Shown in pieces: positions 1-5,775 of a DNA stretch of 14,478 nucleotides. Each line of letters begins with the position of its first letter. Position 1 is the first letter of the stretch. The stretch comes from an archaeon (GTDB lineage: Archaea > Thermoproteota > Nitrososphaeria > Conexivisphaerales > UBA164), in assembly GCA_021798095.1 (NCBI GenBank), contig JAJZYL010000016.1:1-14478 (forward strand), read 5' to 3'. The position numbers and the translations under genes were made by a program. Under the pieces are notes generated by a model. That model was not told the origin of the DNA. It worked only from the letters and a program-made list of their open reading frames with translations, and ran no database searches.

Positions 1-1
1 G

Positions 2-781
2 GGCCTTGATGAGGATGCTGCCCTACGAATATTGGAATCCGCTAATATGCCAGCATTTCAATTCCCAGAGGATGCGGTAAAGGCGATCAAGTATTTTACT
101 GACCAGGTCAAGCCGACTAGGAAGATAAGGGTAAAGCAACCAGTATTGGAAGCTGAAGAGCTCATATCGGGTAAAAGTTACCTTAGGGATTTTGAGGCGT
201 TCAAATTATTAGAGATATACGGCATAAGGGTGCCGAAGTGGGGTATAGCCACTTCGCCGGATGAAGCCATTAAAGTAGCCGAACAGGTAGGTTATCCGCT
301 GGTCATGAAGGTTTCCCTCGATTCCCCCGTCCACAAAACCGAGATGGGTGGAGTACTGCTTGGCCTCCAAAAAGGGGATATAAATGGTGCCTACGGCGAA
401 CTATCTAAGAAGTCTAGCAGGGTCCTATTGCAGAAGCAGGTAAATGGTGCAGAGATATTCCTTGGTGGATTAAAGGACCCGGTGTTTGGCCCGGCCGTTG
501 TTACCGGTGCAGGAGGAATATATGTCGAAGTGCTCAAAAGCCTCAGCTATGGTTTGTGCCCTGTCTCTGAGGATGAGGCTGCATTCATGCTTCTGCATAG
601 TAAGGCGCAGCAGTTGCTTTCTGCTAGAGGCAAATCATATAATGCAGATTCCGCAATCACTACAATAACTAGGCTGTCAAGGCTGATCATCGATTTGGAT
701 ATCAAAGAAATGGACATAAACCCACTGATAGTAAATGAAGACGAAGCCCTTGCTATTGACCCACGGATAGTCCTGAAGTAA
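2..781 (+). CDS. Acetate-CoA ligase (ADP-forming), fused alpha-beta type, 3' part only
   Basis: This is the C-terminal 259 residues of an ADP-forming acyl-CoA synthetase, which converts acetyl-CoA, ADP and phosphate to acetate, CoA and ATP in the cytoplasm. The frame is open from base 2 to the window edge, so the 5' end lies outside; the TTG at 32 is an internal codon. The first ~30 residues, including FPEDAVKAI, resemble the end of the alpha (CoA-ligase) part, where fused proteins have the segment before the linker. After a short linker comes an ATP-grasp beta domain with HKTEMGGVLLGL, a glycine-rich GAGGIYVEVLKSLSYG stretch, and a C-terminal MDINPLIVNEDEALAIDPR that fits the metal/ATP-binding end of the fold. 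Fusion of alpha to beta is inferred from continuity of the frame. A related propionyl or aryl-acyl substrate cannot be excluded. In this context it would make ATP after pyruvate oxidation. Confidence 0.85.
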   Translation, partial: GLDEDAALRILESANMPAFQFPEDAVKAIKYFTDQVKPTRKIRVKQPVLEAEELISGKSYLRDFEAFKLLEIYGIRVPKWGIATSPDEAIKVAEQVGYPLVMKVSLDSPVHKTEMGGVLLGLQKGDINGAYGELSKKSSRVLLQKQVNGAEIFLGGLKDPVFGPAVVTGAGGIYVEVLKSLSYGLCPVSEDEAAFMLLHSKAQQLLSARGKSYNADSAITTITRLSRLIIDLDIKEMDINPLIVNEDEALAIDPRIVLK

Positions 782-1036
782 GCCTTATAATGGATAGTGC
801 GGATAAAATAACCACATCTATTATTATAATAATAAGGCTAGCAAAAATGTGCGCGTCAACCGGTTCATACCGTAAAATAGCCAACGAGAGTAATTTGTTT
901 TGTGACAAGCATCATCTCTGTTTACCGATATGTTGATAAACGAATAACGGCAAAGGTTGTTAACCTGTGTATACCAGAGGAAGTGGATGCATTACCTTAT
1001 CAGGCCTGGAAACAAAAGGCGCGCAAGTTTGACCTT
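782..1036. other. Non-coding spacer between acyl-CoA synthetase gene and tRNA-Gly
   Basis: I see no convincing gene here. The spacer holds a 16-base perfect AT palindrome at 819-834, an 8-base inverted repeat AGCCTTAT (781-788) with ATAAGGCT (832-839) just after the stop codon, an AACCGGTT palindrome near 858-865, a small AGGTT-GTT-AACCT hairpin at 954-966, and a 6-base hairpin at 1022-1039 running into the tRNA. I could not find a clear TATA box for the tRNA. Confidence 0.6.
819..834. repeat. 16-base perfect AT-only palindrome
   Basis: The bases TATTATTATAATAATA read the same on both strands. The palindrome lies 38 bases past the stop of the acyl-CoA synthetase gene and sits against the right arm of a wider inverted repeat (781-788 with 832-839). 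It could form part of the 3' end of that transcript or be a protein-binding site; being A/T only, it could also be chance. Confidence 0.5.
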
Positions 1037-1039
1037 GCG
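1022..1039 (+). repeat. Hairpin overlapping the 5' end of tRNA-Gly
   Basis: CGCAAG (1022-1027) pairs perfectly with CTTGCG (1034-1039) across a six-base loop. The right arm includes the first three bases of the mature tRNA (1037-1039), so in the precursor this hairpin would compete with the acceptor stem. Confidence 0.5.
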
Positions 1040-1111
1040 GGACTGGTCTAGTCTGGTCTAGGACGTCAGCCTCCCAAGCTGGAGATCCCGGGTTCAAATC
1101 CCGGGTCCCGC
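1037..1111 (+). tRNA. tRNA-Gly (anticodon CCC)
   Basis: The sequence folds as a full cloverleaf. The acceptor stem is GCGGGAC (1037-1043) with GTCCCGC (1105-1111), seven Watson-Crick pairs. The D arm is GTCT/GGAC with one T-G pair and an 11-base loop containing GG. The anticodon stem TCAGC/GCTGG closes a loop CTCCCAA with anticodon CCC at 1073-1075, which reads GGG (Gly). The variable loop is AGATC. The T stem CCGGG/CCCGG closes the loop TTCAAAT. The discriminator base is A at 1112, CCA is not encoded, and there is no intron. Confidence 0.96.
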
Positions 1112-1112
1112 A

Positions 1113-1321
1113 TGCTCCTCTATCTAATATCCAAGCATTATCCATTAAATTGATCAGCTGCATATAACTGTATGATCCGTATCTATCATCTCCTGTCGTG
1201 TTAGATAATATATTCGGCGATCTAACGTTCAGGCTTATTCTGAATATATTCATTACATACAGTAAACAGGATTAGGTTAAGATTGTTAAAAATAAAATAA
1301 CCCGGAGAGTGATATTGTTGT
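1113..1321. other. Spacer between tRNA-Gly and the GH57 gene
   Basis: No gene or strong repeat is seen between the tRNA and the 3' end of the minus-strand glycogen genes, apart from a T-rich run on the minus strand at 1286-1300. A minus-strand open frame across 960-1253 runs straight through the tRNA and matches no family I know. Confidence 0.6.
1286..1300 (-). terminator. T-rich run, likely terminator of the glycogen gene unit
   Basis: Read on the minus strand, 22 bases after the GH57 stop codon, this stretch is TTATTTTATTTTTAA. T-rich runs of this kind end transcription in archaea. No hairpin precedes it. Confidence 0.45.
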
Positions 1322-2434
1322 TCATTGACGCATGAGGTCCTGCAGTACATTCATAAAGCTAAGGAACGCGTAATATGGTGATTTGAAAGGGTTAAAGTAT
1401 TCATGAACAGTAATATCCTGCGAGGTACCTGTCGACATATAGTAAAGATGGTCGGAAGTCTGCAGATTTCTCCATATTTGGTTCTTCTTATCAGTTTTGA
1501 TCAACTCATTAAATGCCTCTCTTTGCATGTCATTGCCAAGCCATGGTGACAGGTCCCTTCTAGTATCGGCCCAAGAGGTTATCTCGGGAACGCTGACCGT
1601 TGATCGCCTTTCAAACCTTTTATCAGCCTCTTCAAGTGTAAGCATATCTATGCCCCGCCTTTTGAATTCATGAGGTAATGCCCTTATAAACTCAAATATG
1701 CCAGTTTCTGCAACCTGATGCTCCCCAAACGTCTCAAAATCCATAAACAAGTTCGCAACATCCCCAGGCGTGTCATTTATCCATTTGGCGTACTTATCCG
1801 CCGTTAAAGGATATTCAGACCAGTTCCAGTTAGAAAACCGGAAGGAAATATCATCGCTGAGCCTATAGTTCCTGAGGAAGAGCGCTGTACCCGATGTAGA
1901 ATTATAAACATGATTAGGCGAATTGCCCTTGATAATTGAATCTGTGCCCTCCGCAAGCATCCTCTTAAATCCCATTGATCTCACAATTCCCGCAATATCA
2001 TCGCTGTAGATGAGTTCCGTGTTTCTGAAGGATTTGGGCTCAACCCCAAATTCTTTTTTCAAGGTATTAACTTGCTGCTCAACCTGTTCAATAAATTCCT
2101 GCTCATTCCATACAGAGGCGAGGCTATGATAATATGTCTCAGCTACCACTTCTGAAAGGCCTGACCTGAAATATGATTTAAATGAATCAATTGATTCGGG
2201 TGCATATTCTTGCGCCTGCTCCATAAATGTACCTGACACAGAAACGCTTGCCTTTATTTCGTTTTCAATAAAGGTAGCTAGCGTAGGCACGTAACACCTT
2301 CTGGAGATGCGTTGTAGGATTTCCGAATTTCTCTCATCCCAGAAATAATTGCGAGAATGACCAATTTCCTTCATTCTGTACACCCTCAATCTCCTTGGTT
2401 GGTGAACTTCAAAAAATAATACGATTGCCTTCAT
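1322..2434 (-). CDS. GH57 alpha-amylase-like glycoside hydrolase (MJ1611 type)
   Basis: This is a 370-residue retaining glycoside hydrolase of family GH57 that acts on alpha-1,4-glucans, probably glycogen in the cytoplasm. The family signposts are HQP (11-13), the segment SGLSEVVAETYYHSL (91-105), FRNTELIYSD with the likely nucleophile E140, and MDFETFGEH with the likely acid D232. These also appear in the short GH57 amylases of methanogens, which I recall as MJ1611. It lacks the long C-terminal domain of GH57 branching enzymes and has no signal peptide. The ATG at 2434 is chosen because HQP normally lies about ten residues from the N-terminus and because it overlaps the preceding stop in ATGA; an in-frame extension to 2479 would run into the glycosyltransferase gene. 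A weak GGTGT ribosome site lies about ten bases upstream. Exact activity (amylase, maltogenic, or transferase) cannot be told from sequence. Confidence 0.88.
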   Translation of the reverse strand: MKAIVLFFEVHQPRRLRVYRMKEIGHSRNYFWDERNSEILQRISRRCYVPTLATFIENEIKASVSVSGTFMEQAQEYAPESIDSFKSYFRSGLSEVVAETYYHSLASVWNEQEFIEQVEQQVNTLKKEFGVEPKSFRNTELIYSDDIAGIVRSMGFKRMLAEGTDSIIKGNSPNHVYNSTSGTALFLRNYRLSDDISFRFSNWNWSEYPLTADKYAKWINDTPGDVANLFMDFETFGEHQVAETGIFEFIRALPHEFKRRGIDMLTLEEADKRFERRSTVSVPEITSWADTRRDLSPWLGNDMQREAFNELIKTDKKNQIWRNLQTSDHLYYMSTGTSQDITVHEYFNPFKSPYYAFLSFMNVLQDLMRQ

Positions 2435-3546
2435 ACCATTCTGTACACCTTCAAAGTCTCCTCGGCAGCCCTTTTCCATGTAAACTGTTTGGCTTCACTC
2501 ATTCCATTGCTTCCAAGGGTTGCCCTGAGGCCTCCATATCTCACTGTTCCGGCTATATATTCAGCAATGAGATCGGTGTCCCAGAACTCTGCCTTCAGTA
2601 CATTTTTCAATGATTCGCCGACCCCCGTAGTTCTGCTTATAATGGTCGGTGTCCCGGAGCTCATGGCCTCCAGTACGGTGATGCCGAATGGTTCAGATAC
2701 CGCCGGAAGGACAAACACATCGCTGTTCCTGTAAAGGGTTATCGCCTTATTGAGGTCTATGAAACCAGTGAATTCATAGCTACCGCGGGGTAGCGCTGAC
2801 TTGGCTGCCTCTTTCATTCTATTCAGAAGCTCCCCCGTTCCAGCGATTACAAACTTTACTTTGGGAAGCAGGTCAATTACCTTGGAAGCCGATTCAATAA
2901 AGAATGCCGGCCCTTTCTGTGTGGTTATTCGTCCGAAGTAAAGCACCTTTCCTGTGGGATAATAGTCTCTGGATGGAAGTTCAAGGAAGTGCTTTCCAAC
3001 ACCGTTATGTATAACGGAAATTTTATCTGGCCGAATGCCGTATGTATCAATTATTATCTTCTTTGTGTAATGCGATACCGCGATAACCCTGTCCGCTTCT
3101 TTCATGCCTTCTCGTTCAATATCCATTATCCATTTCTGCGGATAGAAGCCGCCAGATCTATCGGTTTCCGTGCTGTGCACGGTAACTACAAGGGGAATAT
3201 TGAACCTCTCCTTGAGTTCAATTCCTGCTTGGAAGGTTATCCAATCATGGCAATGGACTATGCTCGCGCCGTTAACGGTATTCGTTTCCTCAAAGGCCCT
3301 GTTATACCTATTGATGGCTTCATAAAAATCATACGTAAGTGACTCATACGCACCATTTCTTACGCCAACGCCCAGTTCAACGGTTCTGACATTAAACGGA
3401 TAATGATCGTAAAGCGGCCCAATGCGTGGAATATATACATCGATGTCAATTAATTTGCTCATTTCCCCGAACAAATTGAACGTATGTATGCCCAACCCAC
3501 CCGAGAATGCTGGAGGCAGTTCCCAGCCTATTACAGCCACCTTCAT
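2431..3546 (-). CDS. Glycogen synthase-type glycosyltransferase (GT4/GT5, GT-B fold)
   Basis: This 371-residue retaining glycosyltransferase probably transfers glucose from a nucleotide sugar to the growing end of an alpha-1,4-glucan. The N-terminal half has the glycine loop SGGLGIHTFNL (15-25) and HCHDW (98-102). The C-terminal half has GRITTQKG (205-212) and the E-x7-E signature of nucleotide-sugar binding, E285 to E293 in EPFGITVLE. It is shorter than bacterial GlgA (about 470-480) and resembles the archaeal glycogen synthase group. The ATG at 3546 is preferred over a TTG nine bases upstream because MKVAVIGWELPP is the usual first beta strand. It sits between the debranching enzyme and GH57 genes and overlaps the latter by 4 bases, which supports a glycogen role. 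A different polysaccharide or lipid acceptor is possible but less likely given the neighbours. Donor preference (ADP- or UDP-glucose) is not readable. Confidence 0.85.
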   Translation of the reverse strand: MKVAVIGWELPPAFSGGLGIHTFNLFGEMSKLIDIDVYIPRIGPLYDHYPFNVRTVELGVGVRNGAYESLTYDFYEAINRYNRAFEETNTVNGASIVHCHDWITFQAGIELKERFNIPLVVTVHSTETDRSGGFYPQKWIMDIEREGMKEADRVIAVSHYTKKIIIDTYGIRPDKISVIHNGVGKHFLELPSRDYYPTGKVLYFGRITTQKGPAFFIESASKVIDLLPKVKFVIAGTGELLNRMKEAAKSALPRGSYEFTGFIDLNKAITLYRNSDVFVLPAVSEPFGITVLEAMSSGTPTIISRTTGVGESLKNVLKAEFWDTDLIAEYIAGTVRYGGLRATLGSNGMSEAKQFTWKRAAEETLKVYRMV

Positions 3547-3681
3547 ATGTAACAAACACCGGATAAATTAAGGCCCTGTGTCATGAGAGCTATTACAAGG
3601 CCAGAATCCGTCACCATCGCCAAGGCCCATTTAACAGCTTGCCATATGTATTAGGATAAACCGCCATAGTATACATCACCA
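3547..3681 (-). other. Spacer between debranching enzyme and glycosyltransferase genes
   Basis: The gap holds three copies of AAGGCC (3570-3575, 3597-3602, 3622-3627) spaced 27 and 25 bases, and a TATA-like TTTATCCTAATA on the minus strand at 3650-3661. The glycosyltransferase may therefore have its own promoter with a leader of about 80 bases, or be read through from the debranching enzyme gene. A weak GGTG ribosome site lies at 3557-3560. Confidence 0.35.
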
Positions 3682-5481
3682 TTAAACCGATGCTAGATCT
3701 TCAAAGTATGCCCTTATTATTTCTCCATAGCTCCATGCCTGCATTATGCAGCCTCGTGGTTCATGGGGTTCATCTCCGTCAAATATCTCAGGAATCATTC
3801 TTAATGACAGCAGTGGCTTAAAGTACGCGAGCAGCTCATCCCTGCTGGCTCCACTTCTAACAGATGCTGTGATATACGGGCCCACTAACCAGGGCCATAC
3901 TGAACCGTTATGATATGCCATATCCCTGTGGTATTGATCACCTTCGTACTTTCCAACGTATTTTGGATCGTCCGATGAAAGTGACCTCAGCCCATAATGG
4001 GTCAAAAGCTTTGTTTTAACTGCCATGGAATACCTGGAAAAATTATCCATTACAGGAAATGGCAGTGAAAAGGAAAGTAAAAAGTTGGGCCTAATGCTGC
4101 TATCATCCGGGCCAGCTATATCCAGCACCTGATCGTTAGTAACAAATCTTTCCTTGAATTCCTCCTTTATTGCCGGTATCATCTGATTTACATCCTTCGG
4201 GAACTTGAGGTTTAACTCGCGTGACAAGTATTCCGCTGATGCAAGGGCATTGTACCACAAAGCATTAACTTCTACAGGCAAGCCAACGCGCGCTGTAAAT
4301 ATCGTATCTCCAGTCCTTGCATCCATCCATGTGATGCCAGGCTTCTTTGCCTTTACCAAGCACCCGTCAAGTTCAATCAGTTCATTTCCCTTAATATACG
4401 ATTTAATTATTTTCATTACAGCTGGGTAAATCCTCTTAACGGTGTTTATGTCTCCTGTATATTTATAATACTTGTATAGAGCATAAATGAACCATAGTGA
4501 TGAATCCGCTGATGAAATGTTAGCAGGTTCTGTAACGGTTACGGGCATCATGCCGTCCTTGATCATCTGAGCATATTTCCATAGTATTTTTCTGGCCAGC
4601 TTGAATCTCTTTGTAACTAGGATCAGGCCAGGCATGGAGATCATCGTGTCTCTGGTCCATGGGCCAAACCAGTAGAACCCTGCAATTACATCATCATTGG
4701 CTAGGAAAACTGTTGAATTTCCTACAATAGGTTTCAGTTCGCTATTTGATGCTGATTGCGCCATCATCATTCTGTCCTTTACCATATTGAAATCCTCGGG
4801 CATGCCTTCAGAACAGGAAATCTTGACCTCTAGTGACGCTGAAGGATTATCAATTTTCAAGTAGCCCGGATGGTAAAGGTCCTCCTCATAATTTGACCCC
4901 CTTTTCATATCAAGGGGATACTGAAAGTTATAGTACCAACTGTCGTCCGGTACAAAACTCCCATCCGCCCTAATTTTTAAGAAGGTATCTCCTGATCTGA
5001 ATTCATAAACGCCATCTAAATTATTGATTGAGAGGTTTAGATCCCTCCTCCTCATTGCTAGATGATAACTTCTTAATGCAAAAAGCGGATGGAGCAAGAA
5101 ACTGGATGGACGTTGGCCATCGAAATCATATTTTATCACCAACCAATCGTTTTCAGGGTCCATCACCAACGATTTTGTTATGCTTAGCCCTTCAACCTTA
5201 AAGTGAAACGTAGGAATGTACCCCAGCTCAAAGCCGCTGAGCGTTCGATATCCTTCAGGATAAATCGCGTCCTTGTAATAATTTGTGTCGATGTTAAATG
5301 TGTTCCCTTTTACAACTAATTCTTCGAATAGCTTTGATAGTATTACGAACCTCTCGTATTTGTCCCCTATTCTTTTAACGAACAGCCCGTGATACGTCCT
5401 TAAATTTGCAAATGATGAAGAAGAAGACGAATAACTTCCGCTCATGTTACTTAAAATCCATTCATTATTATAATCTTCCAA
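3682..5481 (-). CDS. Glycogen debranching enzyme (amylo-alpha-1,6-glucosidase, GH133)
   Basis: A 599-residue cytoplasmic enzyme that removes alpha-1,6-linked branches from glycogen. The N-terminal part has EWILSN (7-12) and LRTYHGLFV (27-35), as in the usual N-terminal domain. The C-terminal (alpha/alpha)6 part has WFGPWTRDTMISMPGL (271-286; the usual motif is WFGxWGRDT), DSSLW (326-330), TWMDA (384-388), VEVNALWYNAL (403-413), YHNGSVWPW (523-531) and PRGCIMQAWS near the end. The start is TTG at 5481: an in-frame stop lies 15 bases upstream, no ATG precedes it, EW is normally within the first ten residues, and a TATA box lies at -32 to -23, implying a leaderless transcript beginning at the TTG. 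A serine-rich stretch (16-23) replaces the usual GGYASGT segment. It is the first gene of the minus-strand glycogen unit. Confidence 0.92.
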   Translation of the reverse strand: MEDYNNEWILSNMSGSYSSSSSSFANLRTYHGLFVKRIGDKYERFVILSKLFEELVVKGNTFNIDTNYYKDAIYPEGYRTLSGFELGYIPTFHFKVEGLSITKSLVMDPENDWLVIKYDFDGQRPSSFLLHPLFALRSYHLAMRRRDLNLSINNLDGVYEFRSGDTFLKIRADGSFVPDDSWYYNFQYPLDMKRGSNYEEDLYHPGYLKIDNPSASLEVKISCSEGMPEDFNMVKDRMMMAQSASNSELKPIVGNSTVFLANDDVIAGFYWFGPWTRDTMISMPGLILVTKRFKLARKILWKYAQMIKDGMMPVTVTEPANISSADSSLWFIYALYKYYKYTGDINTVKRIYPAVMKIIKSYIKGNELIELDGCLVKAKKPGITWMDARTGDTIFTARVGLPVEVNALWYNALASAEYLSRELNLKFPKDVNQMIPAIKEEFKERFVTNDQVLDIAGPDDSSIRPNFLLSFSLPFPVMDNFSRYSMAVKTKLLTHYGLRSLSSDDPKYVGKYEGDQYHRDMAYHNGSVWPWLVGPYITASVRSGASRDELLAYFKPLLSLRMIPEIFDGDEPHEPRGCIMQAWSYGEIIRAYFEDLASV

Positions 5482-5503
5482 TGTTGATTTTAGTTAACCG
5501 TCG

Positions 5504-5513
5504 TAAAGATAAA
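5504..5513 (-). promoter_or_regulatory. TATA box of the debranching enzyme gene
   Basis: On the minus strand the bases read TTTATCTTTA at -32 to -23 from the TTG start. That spacing fits a leaderless archaeal transcript and supports the TTG as the true start. Confidence 0.6.
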
Positions 5514-5552
5514 CGTATTGCTGTTAATTATAAGGTGCCATTTCTTTGTTCC

Positions 5553-5559
5553 AATATAA
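5553..5559 (+). promoter_or_regulatory. Candidate TATA box ahead of the structured spacer
   Basis: AATATAA lies about 26-32 bases before base 5585, where a block of inverted repeats begins. It would place a transcription start at roughly 5582-5586. It may drive a small RNA or a long leader for the glucoamylase gene. It could also be a chance match in AT-rich DNA. Confidence 0.35.
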
Positions 5560-5584
5560 CACATAGGTTGGGGTAGGCATATCA

Positions 5585-5716
5585 GTGACGTGAGGGTTAA
5601 AAAGGATGTTAGTCGTTTGTCTTTAAAACAGGAAACAAGTTCCCATGTTGCTGGCGAACCCTCAGGGAGGATAACGACATGTAAAGCTCACGGGCTTGAG
5701 CGTGAGAGGATGTCAC
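5585..5716 (+). other. Cluster of nested inverted repeats; candidate structured RNA or control element
   Basis: In this divergent spacer, GTGAC (5585-5589) pairs with GTCAC (5712-5716), enclosing TGAGGGTT (5591-5598) with AACCCTCA (5657-5664), GACAT (5676-5680) with ATGTC (5710-5714), and CTCACG (5687-5692) with CGTGAG (5701-5706). An alternative hairpin GCTCA (5686-5690) with TGAGC (5697-5701) competes with the last one, and CGTGAG also occurs at 5589-5594, allowing a switch. The outer GTGAC stem and the GACAT stem share bases and cannot form at once. The block is more G/C-rich than its flanks and has a candidate TATA box at the right distance. It has no recognisable protein frame. I do not recognise the RNA family. 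Confidence 0.35.
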
Positions 5717-5749
5717 AAAATACCCGCAAATAAATTTGAATGAAAACAG

Positions 5750-5756
5750 TTTTAAA
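5750..5756 (+). promoter_or_regulatory. TATA-like box of the GH15 glucoamylase gene
   Basis: TTTTAAA lies at -26 to -20 from the ATG at 5776 and -29 to -23 from the ATG at 5779. This favours a start at one of these rather than at the in-frame ATG at 5740, which has no TATA box at the expected distance. Confidence 0.45.
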
Positions 5757-5775
5757 CTACACAGAATTAAAAAAT

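Noticed and set aside
1043..1062. Tandem CTGGTCTAG repeat
   Set aside because: It lies within a normal D arm of tRNA-Gly and needs no separate explanation.
960..1253. 97-residue open frame on the minus strand
   Set aside because: It runs antisense through a clear tRNA-Gly gene and shows no family motif.
2435..2479. Longer N-terminus for the GH57 protein
   Set aside because: The extra 15 residues are not part of the family, which begins just before HQP, and the ATGA overlap favours the later start.
5676..5717. H/ACA guide RNA: stem, internal loop, stem, then ACA
   Set aside because: Only about eight bases separate the upper stem from ACA, too short for the usual 14-16 base spacing, and no clear kink-turn is seen.
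5740..5775. ATG at 5740 as the glucoamylase start
   Set aside because: No TATA box at the expected distance and the family N-terminus aligns from the later ATG; not excluded, only less likely.
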